A stretch of DNA of 64,000 nucleotides from Candidatus Poribacteria bacterium. Its GTDB lineage: Bacteria; Poribacteria; WGA-4E; WGA-3G. Shown one piece after another: positions 35,301 through 43,777 of this stretch. Location of the stretch: contig JAPPFM010000012.1 of the NCBI GenBank assembly GCA_028821605.1, forward strand, positions 45,016 through 109,015. The letters are read 5' to 3'. The notes under the pieces are model-generated. The model ran no database searches and was not told where the DNA came from. It worked only from the letters and a program-made list of their open reading frames with translations. The position numbers and the translations under genes are program-made. Positions within the stretch are counted from its first letter, which is position 1. Each line of letters begins with the position of its first letter.

Positions 35301-36008
35301 TCGGACAGCATTGTAAACCATTGATAACGGCACGTTATACGCCAACAAAGTGTTGGGATCAATGTCGATCTGATACTGTTTAACATATCCACCGACCGAG
35401 GCGACCTCGGAAACGCCATCAGCAGAGGCGAGATAATAACGAACCGTCCAGTCTTGGAGTGTCCGAAGTTCATGAAGCTCCAAATTGGAGGCAATAAGTG
35501 TCTCTCCATCTTCCGGACAGGTGCCCGGCTCGGCATAGCGCTCCGTCGGATGATTGGGGCAATAGTACCCGTTCTCAACGGTATACCAAAACACCTGTCC
35601 AACGCCAGTTGCATCGGGGCCGAGGACTGGCACAACACCGTCTGGCATGTCTTTCTGTGCAAGATTCATGCGCTCCAGTACACGTGTGCGAGCCCAATAG
35701 AAATCGACATCATCCTCAAAGATAATGTTAATGTAGCCAAAACTAAACATTGAGGTTGAGCGAACATCTTTGACATCGGGAATACCAAGCATGGTAATAC
35801 TCAATGGATAGATAACTTGATCTTCAATATCTCGTGGGCTTCGCCCGGGCCAATCCGCGAAGACGATAACTTGGTTTTCGCCGATGTCCGGCATAGCATC
35901 AATTGGTGTCCGGTTTAACGCCCACCAACCCGTCATTGTGACAAATACAAAGATAACTAACACCAACAGGCGGTTCTTCATACAGATTTCAATAATTCGG
36001 TTAATCAT
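32340..36008 (-). CDS. cusA: CusA/CzcA-like heavy-metal RND efflux pump with inserted metal-binding module
   Basis: A 1,222-residue inner-membrane proton/metal antiporter that exports Cu(I)/Ag(I) or related ions through the CusB-type adaptor and a TolC-type channel. It starts MINRIIEICMKNR, the usual RND first helix. NRTPIDAMPDIGENQV, GVMVDAGIVMTENITRHL and ALFGIAVEDGIVLIEY mark the two RND halves. It is about 175 residues longer than typical CusA. Part of the excess is a heavy-metal-binding module at residues 147-172 (YYCPNHP ... GTCPEDG), inserted in the first periplasmic domain just before the HELRTLQDW strand. Another part is a helical insertion at about residues 690-830. It is followed, in the direction of transcription, by the beta-barrel gene. 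Confidence 0.9.
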   Translation of the reverse strand: MINRIIEICMKNRLLVLVIFVFVTMTGWWALNRTPIDAMPDIGENQVIVFADWPGRSPRDIEDQVIYPLSITMLGIPDVKDVRSTSMFSFGYINIIFEDDVDFYWARTRVLERMNLAQKDMPDGVVPVLGPDATGVGQVFWYTVENGYYCPNHPTERYAEPGTCPEDGETLIASNLELHELRTLQDWTVRYYLASADGVSEVASVGGYVKQYQIDIDPNTLLAYNVPLSMVYNAVRGSNLDVGAKVIEEGGMEFLIRGLGFIKSIADIENIVVKEHNGVPIYVKNLGTVSEGPDFRRGALDKAGIPATGGVVLMRYGDNPLRVIENVKAKIAELTPGLPPGVRIVSFYDRSHLIHRATDTLKETLTEEIIVAAAVILLFLGQVSSSLIIALVLPMGVLLSFVGMRIIGLPSNIMSMGGIAIAIGVMVDAGIVMTENITRHLREPHGDESKLQVATRAAKEVGPPIFFAMLIVIVAFIPVFSLTGQAGKLFKPLAYTKTFAMIGAALLAISFVPVLASFLLTDSTRTPTGVISKWVTKFFSLLSWPLRKLADGITWVLRRLYRPIIRLAVKNIWTKLAVVALALLIFAASIPLTPFYKNIGQEFMPPLNEGALLFMPVLLPGASITQAKDVMAKQDLIMNRFPEVSLVVGKLGRATTATDPAPIGMFETIVNIIDPAEWPRRAVKRNSTEELVSDLVQRLTHDGLISKEHASHISADFLGDIVTATVKRFDTLATTYHNSYLSVDEREQLYRVWLLRILLEELLAEKRMGGMGLEQVKIGEPETEAKLHRIAEEIEPILKHKTYFRTKNRNELITELTEATRMPGVSPIMTQPIRNRVDMLATGIQTPIGIKVFGKDLAKIEEIAVRIEQELLKLEGAQGPYAERIGNKPYLEFHIDREEAARYGIQIKAVQQIIMTAIGGMNLTYTVEGRERFPIRIRYMRELRDNIEALKRVLVPAPKGLHIPLEQLVKIEKRPGPAKIASENTLLFSRVFCDVDVDTVGLVDFVTLAQKTLDEKIKPTLPQGYFYAFSGQYEAELEARNRLAIVVPVCIAVIFMLLYLQFKSPSAMFSIFLAIPFAFIGGMWMQWLMAYVPEALGGGYAIKYSTAVWVGYIALFGIAVEDGIVLIEYLLQRVRGGEPIDEAVINAGLLRVRPIIMTTATTVLALLPIMLAEISTTTGAELMKPIAVPTFGGMVSATVANLILAPVLFSLFYPIEHWIRQR

Positions 36009-36013
36009 TTTTA

Positions 36014-36049
36014 GTGGTTATCGGTTGTCGGTTACCAGTTATCGGTTAA
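36014..36049. repeat. Imperfect short tandem repeat (GTTATCGGTT type)
   Basis: Words GTTATCGG, GTTGTCGG, GTTACCA and GTTATCGG follow one another in the gap between the adaptor and pump genes, placed just before the pump start codon. They form no stem. Such GGTTATC repeats are common intergenic spacers in some environmental genomes. Confidence 0.5.
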
Positions 36050-36129
36050 GAGATTTTCGTTTAACAACGCCTCTTATCTGATGCCTGAAAGGATTTTGAA
36101 AAAAATCCGTATTGACAACTGACGACTCC

Positions 36130-38013
36130 TTAATGTTGATGGACAGGGGGTTTTGATTCTTCTTCACCACCGAGTGCTCCACCATAAGCACCTGATGCGG
36201 AGCCTGTTAATTGCGTCTGCGAATCTATTAGGAAGTTACCATGGGTGACAACCATATCACCGGGGGTAAGCCCACTTACAATTGGATAGTATCGGCGTTT
36301 GGTTTCTGAGTCGTTTGATGTCCCCCAGGCCTCGGGCCCTACCTTAATTTCAATTTGTTCATAACCGGATTCACCACGATCCACAAAGACGATCTTCCGT
36401 AAACCGGTGTCAATGACCGCACTCTTAGGTACAGTTAGTACTTCACCTGTCATGAGGAGGGGCTTGCCATCATGTGGACATAGTCCAGGTACGGTCGCAT
36501 ACTCATCGGGATGGTCAGGACACACGTATTTGAAAATCAACGGTGGCTGATCTGCATAGACGGAAGGCGCGGGCGCGAGTTGATGCATGTGAGAATACGC
36601 ATCAGCTGTTATCGACTGTTTTTCGACGAGGTCCATACCACAGATAGAGCATTCACCGAACTCGTCAGACTGCTCTTCTGGATGCATCGGACAAACCCAC
36701 GTAGATGCTGCCTCTGTTTTTTCAACGAGATCCATGCCACAGATGGAGCATTCGCCAAATTCGTCGGATTGCTCTTCTGGATGCATCGGACAAACCCACT
36801 TCCCCTCCGCTTCAGACGCAATGATATCGGAATGTGTCGGTTCCAGATCCATGCTACATATTTCACAGTCAGCAGGATGTTCAGACGTAACCCACGGATG
36901 CATTGGGCACGCATAGGGTGCTTTTGAGATGGCTCCTTGGGTATAAATTTCCGCAAGTGTCGGTTTTATCTGAAGCGTTACATACATCCCCGGACGGAGT
37001 CGCCCATCTGGATTAGGGACTTCTATCTGGACTTTTTGGGTTCGCGTTTGTGTTTCAAAGAATGGATAAATGTAAGTGACTTTGCCAGAAAATGTTAGCC
37101 CCGGCATCGATTGTGCAGTAATTTCAACCGCCTGCCCCATGTAGATCCAGGGCAGTTCATATTCGTAAACATCCGCCATAATCCATAAACTATTAAGGTC
37201 GGCAATGTGGTAAAGATTCATACCTTTGTTTACGTGTTGACCTTGCGTGACGTTCATGTGAACCACAGTCCCGGCTATCGGTGCGAACAGCGGTAAAGTC
37301 GTCCTAACTTCTCCACGATTGCGGATATCCTCAATCTGGTTTAAGGTCAATCCGTACAATTCAAGTTTGGATTTCGCAGCGGTAACAGTCTGTTCAACCG
37401 ACCTGCGCAGTTCAACGTATTCTGTATTTTGAAGTTCCTCAATACTTTTAAGTGCTGTCAAATATTCTTCTTGTGCCGTGACCAACTCCGGGCTATAGAT
37501 AGACAAGAGTTCATTGCCTTTACGCACGTTGATACCTGTGAAATCAATGTGCAAGTCCTCAATCCACCCGGAAATTCGGGTTGAAGCATAAGCCATACGG
37601 GTTTCGTTATAATCCAGAACACCGACGGTCCGGATTTCACGCGAAACTGCTCGGAAAGCGACAGGCTCAGTGCGTACTGGAATCAATGCCTTCTGCTGTT
37701 CAGTCAGTTCCAATCCTGACCCCTCGTAGATAGGAATTAGATCCATCTTACAAACCGGACAACTACCCGGCTCCGGCATCTTGACTGTAGGATGCATAAC
37801 ACAAGTCCAATACCGGATCGTTTTTACTGCATCTGAGGATGCCACCATTGGGGCATGGTCAGCATGTTCATCCATGCCTGACATGTCCTCCGATATTGCT
37901 TCACCGTTTTCACTAACATGCTGCTCCATCTCAGTTTTCTCTTGCTGACTACAGCCGAACATGAATAGCACAGTAATCATCAGTAGGGTTGCGAGGCAGA
38001 AATTTTTATGCAT
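36130..38013 (-). CDS. cusB: CusB-like RND periplasmic adaptor with five heavy-metal-binding modules
   Basis: A 627-residue lipoprotein (lipobox LFMFGC, Cys21) that links the RND pump to the outer-membrane channel and hands over metal. Module 1 (about 69-95) is at the N-terminus, as in many CusB proteins. The helical hairpin and lipoyl/barrel parts follow (about 105-350: TRISGWIEDLHID, VHMNVTQGQHVNKG, RLRPGMYV). Then come four more modules at about 367-392, 406-432, 439-465 and 496-521, each with YxCPxHP ... C-x2-C/D-GMDL, before the membrane-proximal part (TVPKSAVIDTG). Modules 3 and 4 are identical over about 26 residues, yet their DNA differs at many third positions. His-rich ends (HEHADHA, HQH) add metal sites. 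AAGGAG precedes the ATG. Confidence 0.92.
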   Translation of the reverse strand: MHKNFCLATLLMITVLFMFGCSQQEKTEMEQHVSENGEAISEDMSGMDEHADHAPMVASSDAVKTIRYWTCVMHPTVKMPEPGSCPVCKMDLIPIYEGSGLELTEQQKALIPVRTEPVAFRAVSREIRTVGVLDYNETRMAYASTRISGWIEDLHIDFTGINVRKGNELLSIYSPELVTAQEEYLTALKSIEELQNTEYVELRRSVEQTVTAAKSKLELYGLTLNQIEDIRNRGEVRTTLPLFAPIAGTVVHMNVTQGQHVNKGMNLYHIADLNSLWIMADVYEYELPWIYMGQAVEITAQSMPGLTFSGKVTYIYPFFETQTRTQKVQIEVPNPDGRLRPGMYVTLQIKPTLAEIYTQGAISKAPYACPMHPWVTSEHPADCEICSMDLEPTHSDIIASEAEGKWVCPMHPEEQSDEFGECSICGMDLVEKTEAASTWVCPMHPEEQSDEFGECSICGMDLVEKQSITADAYSHMHQLAPAPSVYADQPPLIFKYVCPDHPDEYATVPGLCPHDGKPLLMTGEVLTVPKSAVIDTGLRKIVFVDRGESGYEQIEIKVGPEAWGTSNDSETKRRYYPIVSGLTPGDMVVTHGNFLIDSQTQLTGSASGAYGGALGGEEESKPPVHQH

Positions 38014-38109
38014 TTTGTGAACTCCTTGTATCGCTTGCCTTGTGGTTTATAAGCGTCTCCGAGAAGGAATTAGGAATCAATGAACCCTAAAATCCTATAC
38101 AAGAAAAGA

Positions 38110-39732
38110 CTATTCTTGGGTCAGTGGTTGTTTGGGCAATATCACACCAACTGCCTGTTCCAACTGCGTAAGATGTTGGTGATAATCGCGCAGTGCCCGC
38201 TGCTCTTCAATCCTCAAATTTAACAAAGTGCGTTGGGCATCAAGAAAACTCAAAAAGTCAATTTGCGCCGCTTGATAGGCTGTATTCGCAGCCTCTAACG
38301 CCTGCCGCGCTTGTGGTAGCAGGGTCTGACGGTAGAGGCGGATACTCCTATTCGCCGTCTCCATCCCAAAATGATGTTTTTTCACAACAAAGCGAAGACT
38401 GCTCTCAAGTTCTTCAATCCGATGCTCCATTGCCTCAATTTTTACATCCATTTCATGGATATATGAATCTCGGTGTGCGAACCACGCCGTGTTTATCGGA
38501 TTTAATGTGCGTTGCGTCATAAAAGTCATGGGCATTTTTTGTGTATGTTTCAGGTCCGGCACGCTCCGGTTTTCAAAGTAACTTGCACCGAGGGTCGGAT
38601 CAGGATATGTCATTTGCTTCGCCATCTCTACAACCAAAGCCATCTTACCGATCGCCAACTTCTGTTTTTGAATTTCTTGACGGTTTTCAACGGCTAATTC
38701 ATACAGTTCAGCCAAAGTAGGTGTCACACGATCCTCTTCAATTGGCACAGGATCCCCTAACGGTAAATCCGCAGAACTATTCAACAATGTATTAATGCGT
38801 GCAATAATAGTTTCCCGCCGCTGTTCAAGCGTAATAATCACATTTGCCAACTTCGATAACTCCACTTGTGCCATAATGACGTTTGAATATTTGCCTTGCC
38901 CGACACGAAACTTCGTTTGCGCAATAGCAATCATTTGCTGTAGCAATTTTTGATTTTCCTCGTTAATACGGGTCGCCTCAGTGACAAAAAGATAATCGTA
39001 GTAAGCCAACTTTATTTTCGTCACCAAATCTCTCAGGGTGATTTCAAACTCTTTTTGGGCGATTAGCACATCTTCAGTGATGACCTGTCCTTTCAACGCT
39101 AAGGTCCCCGGGAACGGAAATTTCATTGCCATCATCTCTTTATGGGTCATCGGTCCGACTTTCGTGTCAAGTTGCTTTGTGAAAGCGTTATACTGACGTA
39201 ACACATTCTCTAAGTAAGCGGCTTGCGGGTATTGCTCCAGTACCGCTCGAATTTTTTCACGAGCAGCCTTCAAACCCGGATTCCATTCATATCCGAGTGC
39301 CACCAAGAGTTCCAACCCAATAGGTTGTGCAAGTCTGGCTTTCGCGTCTTCAGGGGATGCTGCCAATTCCCGATAGGCTTTCATAGTGTCCGTCGAAAGA
39401 TCGTAAAACAGATTTAGCACCGGTATTTCACTTTCCAATTGGGCTTGCCACTGTTTCTGGTATCTCAACACCTTTGCTTCAATCTCGTTGAGAAATGGGT
39501 CAGGTTCTACAATCAGTTCACTTTCAGTATTGGTAATCTTTTTTTCGACTTCAGTATAGTAATATGCTGGCTGTTGGACCGCAGTGTTCCGCAACTCTTG
39601 GTACGTCTCCAGTCGACGACTTGCACACCCACCTACCAAAACAGTGAGTATTATGAGACTGATGTATAAGGTAACAGGACACTTTCGATAGTGAAAACGC
39701 CATTTGTCTTTATTGCGCAGTTTGCGAATCAT
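38110..39732 (-). CDS. TolC/CusC-like outer-membrane efflux lipoprotein
   Basis: A 540-residue outer-membrane factor that forms the exit duct of the RND system. I start at the ATG at 39732, which lies 10 bases after GGAGG inside the end of the upstream gene. The N-terminal signal ends in a lipobox (LVGGC), typical of CusC/OprM lipoproteins. Long coiled-coil helices follow (about 215-330 and 400-520), with the conserved TolC-type pairs AQTKFRVGQGKYSNVIMAQ and AANTAYQAAQIDFLSFLDAQ. It overlaps the preceding TolC-like gene by 23 bases, so translation is probably coupled. Confidence 0.86.
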   Translation of the reverse strand: MIRKLRNKDKWRFHYRKCPVTLYISLIILTVLVGGCASRRLETYQELRNTAVQQPAYYYTEVEKKITNTESELIVEPDPFLNEIEAKVLRYQKQWQAQLESEIPVLNLFYDLSTDTMKAYRELAASPEDAKARLAQPIGLELLVALGYEWNPGLKAAREKIRAVLEQYPQAAYLENVLRQYNAFTKQLDTKVGPMTHKEMMAMKFPFPGTLALKGQVITEDVLIAQKEFEITLRDLVTKIKLAYYDYLFVTEATRINEENQKLLQQMIAIAQTKFRVGQGKYSNVIMAQVELSKLANVIITLEQRRETIIARINTLLNSSADLPLGDPVPIEEDRVTPTLAELYELAVENRQEIQKQKLAIGKMALVVEMAKQMTYPDPTLGASYFENRSVPDLKHTQKMPMTFMTQRTLNPINTAWFAHRDSYIHEMDVKIEAMEHRIEELESSLRFVVKKHHFGMETANRSIRLYRQTLLPQARQALEAANTAYQAAQIDFLSFLDAQRTLLNLRIEEQRALRDYHQHLTQLEQAVGVILPKQPLTQE

Positions 39733-41065
39733 CAATCTTTCCTCCAACAAGCTGCTCCAACCGAGCTACATTCTGTTGATAGTCTGCAATCGCACGCAAT
39801 CGAGCGAGATTAAAATTCAACCAGACACTTTGCGTCTCAAGAAATCCTGTAATACTCTTGGGTCCTTCCTGATGCCATGTCTCAGCGATTTCAATAGCAG
39901 CACCGGCTTGTGGAATAAGTGTCGTTTCATAGAGTTCGATAAGCCGTCGAGCGTTTTCAAGCCGAAAATAAATTTTCTGGAGGGCAACCTTCGTTTCGTC
40001 CTCCAAGGTGCGTTTGTTCGCTGTGACAGTCTCACGCTTTTGCTGAGCCTCGCGCACCTTGCTGCTGTTCTTCAAACTTGACCACGGAATTGTCACACCG
40101 ACACCGATGCTAAACGGGTTTTTACCGCTGCCGGGTGTATCAAACATCAAGGCTTTGCCCGTTTCTATCGTCATTAAGTCAAACTTAAGCATGGGCTTGG
40201 TTTGGAGTTCTGCAAGAGCAATCCCTTCGGTGGCTTTTTCAATGGTTAACTCTGCAATTCGCAACTCTTGTCGTTTTGCTAATGCCTGCTTTTCCACATC
40301 GGCTAACGTCACATCAAGCGGTTCGTAAGCAACAGGCACTATCACCCCAAGCGCGGTTGTTGAAGGAACAGATAGGATACCCTTGATGTTTGCATGTTCA
40401 ACGCGCTGCAATTCTTCCAGCAGTACGAGATCGTATTCCAACTGCGCGAGTTGACTTTGTGCCTTCAACACATCATTGAGTGCTACCTTCCCTTCTGCAT
40501 AACGTGTAGTCGCAATCGTGAGAATAGAGGTTACCAGTTCGTGATTTTGCCGTGTTAGTTCGACAGCGCGTTGGAGATACGCCAATTCGTGGTAACTCAG
40601 TTTCAGTTGAACAATGAGATCGCGTATCACCTGCTCGTGCTTCACGCTTTCAATCTCAATCGCTTTTTTGACGACCGCCCCAGCTGCATCAAGGGTGCCG
40701 GGATATGGAAACATTTGTGAAAAACTGACCCGATGGTTTTGAGGTCCAACCCGCGTTTCTACACTTCGCAAGAAGTATCCATACATGAACATCGGATCAG
40801 GCAATGCTGTCACTTGCGGATACTGTTCAATTGTCGCTTGCCATCGTGCCTTTGCGGCTTTAACTTTTGGATTACGGTCAACAGCGACTCGAATTAAATT
40901 CGGTAGTTCAAGGGTTTCAGCAAATAGAGCTTTAATATCGGTTTGTTCCGGGATTGCTTCTGTCTGAGTCATTCCATGTACTTCAGTTTGCATCAGAATT
41001 CCCAACATCAGTATGATGCCGATAACAATTGTTGTCATTTGATGGAGTAACCTAACTTTACGCAT
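39710..41065 (-). CDS. Second TolC-like outer-membrane efflux protein
   Basis: A 451-residue TolC-family protein. Two ATGs are adjacent (41068, 41065); the second is 6 bases from GGAG and is preferred. The signal peptide lacks a lipobox (GILMQTEVHG), so this copy is not a lipoprotein, in contrast to the partner gene. Paired helices ATTRYAEGKVALNDVLKAQSQ and AETWHQEGPKSITGFLETQS are the two internal repeats of TolC. It shares with its neighbour an N-terminal pattern (NPKVKAAKARWQATIEQYPQV, FPYPGTL), so the pair arose by duplication. Two outer-membrane factors for one pump is unusual; one may serve a different partner. Confidence 0.84.
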   Translation of the reverse strand: MRKVRLLHQMTTIVIGIILMLGILMQTEVHGMTQTEAIPEQTDIKALFAETLELPNLIRVAVDRNPKVKAAKARWQATIEQYPQVTALPDPMFMYGYFLRSVETRVGPQNHRVSFSQMFPYPGTLDAAGAVVKKAIEIESVKHEQVIRDLIVQLKLSYHELAYLQRAVELTRQNHELVTSILTIATTRYAEGKVALNDVLKAQSQLAQLEYDLVLLEELQRVEHANIKGILSVPSTTALGVIVPVAYEPLDVTLADVEKQALAKRQELRIAELTIEKATEGIALAELQTKPMLKFDLMTIETGKALMFDTPGSGKNPFSIGVGVTIPWSSLKNSSKVREAQQKRETVTANKRTLEDETKVALQKIYFRLENARRLIELYETTLIPQAGAAIEIAETWHQEGPKSITGFLETQSVWLNFNLARLRAIADYQQNVARLEQLVGGKIDDSQTAQ

Positions 41066-41165
41066 CATAGTCTCCTTGACGGAACAATACTTGAGGAGCT
41101 GGTTCGGAACCTACTCTTTTTGGAGATATTAGGCTCAGAACCTGCTCCTGTCAAACTTGATAAGA

Positions 41166-41801
41166 TTAAAGTGAAATCTTGACAGCTGGGCTCGTCACAC
41201 GAATACGAACCTCATGTTCTGTCCCCTCTGGCATAGTAATGAACCCTTCATAGGTGTGCGTCATTTTGCTATATTTCAGTAGTGTCATCTTCGTCTCGCC
41301 CTCAGTATTGGTAACCTGAATGGCGAGTTTAACATCACCTAATGCAATCTCCTCATGACCTTGCATCGGGTATATGCTGAAATAATGCGTTTTTCCCTTA
41401 ATCTCACCGGTTTTTATCATGCCTCCCATTCCCATGTGAGACATCATCATCTTGTACGCATCTGTAGTTAGCACGTTGAGATCAAATGTCAAATTTCCAA
41501 CTGAAATTGTTTGGAGGAACTTATCAGGATTCGCCTTGAACATTTCTGCTTGCATGTCGTTGCAGAAATAGTAGGCTTTTCCATCCTGTTCGACCTTGAC
41601 CATTGCCGAGGGTTTCATCATCATGCCATCGACTGCGCAACGCACTTTTTCATCAGCGGCTGCTGTTGAGTGATCACCGTGGTGATAAGCCTTATTATGT
41701 TCGTGCGCGTCCTCTGCATTAATCGAAAAAATCGAGAAGAGTAGCACAGATAGAATCGCCAAGAAAGATGCGACGATTCGTCGTGTCAATTTCGTTTTCA
41801 C
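41166..41801 (-). CDS. Exported YHS/TRASH-type metal-binding protein
   Basis: A 211-residue periplasmic protein starting at a GTG with AAGGAG 6 bases upstream. After the signal peptide there is a His-rich stretch (HEHNKAYHHGDHS, residues about 32-45). Residues about 53-95 are a YHS-like metal-binding domain: RCAVDGMMMKPSAM and YYFCNDMQAEMFKANPDKFL. The remainder, with MMMSHMGMGGM (six Met within 11 residues), continues the soft-metal-ligand theme and ends in an all-beta part. It is likely a copper/silver chaperone or sensor for the neighbouring efflux genes, 98 bases downstream. Confidence 0.8.
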   Translation of the reverse strand: MKTKLTRRIVASFLAILSVLLFSIFSINAEDAHEHNKAYHHGDHSTAAADEKVRCAVDGMMMKPSAMVKVEQDGKAYYFCNDMQAEMFKANPDKFLQTISVGNLTFDLNVLTTDAYKMMMSHMGMGGMIKTGEIKGKTHYFSIYPMQGHEEIALGDVKLAIQVTNTEGETKMTLLKYSKMTHTYEGFITMPEGTEHEVRIRVTSPAVKISL

Positions 41802-42050
41802 GTGTTTCTCCTTTTTAATTCTGCCTTACTGGTTGTCCGACATTATTATGTGAAAGTTTTTTGCCGGAATTTGAGCAGTGTGCTGACAGACAGATACAAC
41901 ACACTACACAACATATTCAAAATGTACTTTTCAGTTAGCATTATATGCTAATGGTTGCCATCTTTACACAACACAGATAGGGAAACTTTGCCACAGAATG
42001 CAAATCGAAAGAACGCGAGATTCCGAGATTGCGTTGTTTCCCCCGTTAAA

Positions 42051-43100
42051 TTAAAATGAATAGGATGTGGTCAGAGAAACCAAATTGCCAAATTCAATCG
42101 CATCGCTTTCATCGTAAAGGGTTTCTTGCGTCAGCGGAAACATGACATTGGCAGACACAGAAATATCGTTCAGTGCTACCAAGGATATACCCAATGCTGC
42201 CATGCTGTAACGCATCCCAGTATTGATATCACGTTCCCCAGCCCATGAAGCGGAGGATTGGTAAAACCCAAGGTAGTTTCCGCTAAATGAAAACCAATCG
42301 AAAAGACGATATGTAAAGCCAACTGTATAACCTAACTCTACTGATCCTTGATACGTTTTGCTGTTTTCATAGAATGGGAACACTCCACGTGCCGAAGCAG
42401 TGATAGTCCCACCTCGATAGAGCGGCAGACTGTACTGCAGATTAGCAACAGGGTTAAAGGTCCCAGTGCCGAATTGGATATGGAGGTGCTCAATCCCTGC
42501 ATCCCCGAGTTCCCAAGGGTTTTCTTCGGTTTTGCCAGTCGGAATTGTCGTGCCTAACCGAGCAAATAACGCGTCACCCGCTCTGAAGAATCCAGAAACT
42601 TTATAGCCTAAAAACACATCAAGGTCTGTGAGTCCGGTATAGGTTTCATTTCGATGATGAATATCCCTACTCCGTAAGATGGCTTGCTTATCTTCAGAGC
42701 TTACCGGTTCAATCCATTCAATGCTTGCTTCCTGGTTTCTGACTGCATACGGAATGTTTGCCTGCAATGTCCATTGATCGCTAAGTAAGTATTGCAACCC
42801 AACATCCATCCGGTAAGTGCTCAATGCTACATGGTGCCTATGCAAAGGGGCATCCACAACTTCCCGTGTTGGTGAAAGTCCTCTTGATTCAAGATGTCCA
42901 CCTTGTGCATCAGGTGACATCAACATATTGACATTTACTCGAAACTGATCTACCTCTTTTGAAGCCAAACTGACTTCACTCATCATACCGCTGGGCGGTA
43001 AGATGGGATTGCTTCACGCAGGACAGCTTTCTTGTGCGAATCCGAAAGAGATAAAAACCCAACTGAACAGTATCACGTGTAAAAATAGACGCATTTTCAT
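42051..43100 (-). CDS. Outer-membrane transporter-like protein with in-frame UGA (CxxU candidate or nonsense mutation)
   Basis: From 42986 down to 42051 there is a beta-barrel-like protein (LQANIPYAVRNQE, LFARLGTTIPTGK, LGYTVGFTYRLFDWFSFSG, VSLTTSYSF end) with no export signal. Reading the same frame upstream gives a perfect signal peptide from an ATG at 43100 (MKMRLFLHVILFSWVFISFGFA-QES) that runs into the barrel without a frame change, interrupted only by one TGA at 43016-43014 in the context C-P-A-TGA-S-N-P. The whole gene is thus 350 codons. The TGA may be selenocysteine in a CxxU pair (homologues I recall have Cys-rich CxxC-NP-LP starts), a point mutation, or an error. It sits at the head of the metal-efflux region and may be a metal-related porin. 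Confidence 0.62.
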
Positions 43101-43129
43101 AGTCTGTAATTTATACCATCCGAAAGTAT

Positions 43130-43163
43130 TGCAGCGCAGCGAGACCTAAGACCCCGCGCTACA
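43130..43163. repeat. Degenerate REP-like palindrome
   Basis: The segment GCAGCGAGACC-TAA-GACCCCGCGCTAC forms an imperfect hairpin with several mismatches. It resembles GTAGCGCGGGGTCTTAGACCCCGCGCTAC-type intergenic palindromes. No T-run follows. Confidence 0.35.
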
Positions 43164-43289
43164 GATCTATTGACAGTTTCCCAGTGCAAACCTTACATAA
43201 AAGGAAGCTCAGGAAACAACATGTAAAAGTATTGGAAGTAAAAGGATAAGTGAGTACTCGAAGCGTTCCTTGTGGAACTCACCCAAGTA

Positions 43290-43715
43290 TTAAGCAGAGG
43301 GAGGTCCTCTGCGGGTCAAAGAATGGTGAGAAGAAAGTGTAGAAAAAAGAGTAGGAGGAACCTTAAAGGATTCCCATGTAGCAACAGGTACAGTTGCCGA
43401 GATAGGAAGAATTGAGACGAAAGAGTGATCAATCAATTCACGAGACTCGTGCGTGTCGTATCTATCGTCTGGAAGAACAAGTTCTAAATCTTTCGAGCAG
43501 CACAATTTACCGCTTTCAGATGAATTCTCGGCTTCACCTGCTGTGTTAGTACTTTGACAGCAGGTTGAATGGGTTCCTGTATGTTCACTCAGGATTTCTT
43601 GAGCCTCGTCGTGGCAGAACTTTTGTTCAAAAGCCGCACAGAGGAGAGGGCATACCGAATAGACGTATAATAGCCCTACCAGTAAAATAAGAACCTGTCG
43701 ATGTTTCTGCAACAT
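43290..43715 (-). CDS. Small exported Cys-rich protein, likely metal-related
   Basis: A 141-residue protein with a signal peptide ending near LLCAAFE. The mature part holds paired cysteines: KFCHDEA, STCCQST and KLCCSKD, and ends LTRRGPPSA. The H/C, CC and final PP spacing resembles the small HYC_CC_PP-type proteins often found beside heavy-metal efflux genes, though here the first motif is FCH. Its role is unproven; soft-metal binding in the periplasm would fit its position at the head of the efflux region. The start ATG has only a weak ribosome site. Confidence 0.68.
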   Translation of the reverse strand: MLQKHRQVLILLVGLLYVYSVCPLLCAAFEQKFCHDEAQEILSEHTGTHSTCCQSTNTAGEAENSSESGKLCCSKDLELVLPDDRYDTHESRELIDHSFVSILPISATVPVATWESFKVPPTLFSTLSSHHSLTRRGPPSA

Positions 43716-43777
43716 TGTTCAGTAAACTCCGCTCTTTGGTCAGAAAGTGGAAACCGAATCATACACTTTAAAAACAT

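Noticed and set aside
36014..36049. Short repeated words GTTATCGG as a possible CRISPR fragment
   Set aside because: Units are 7-8 bases with no spacers between them and no cas genes nearby.
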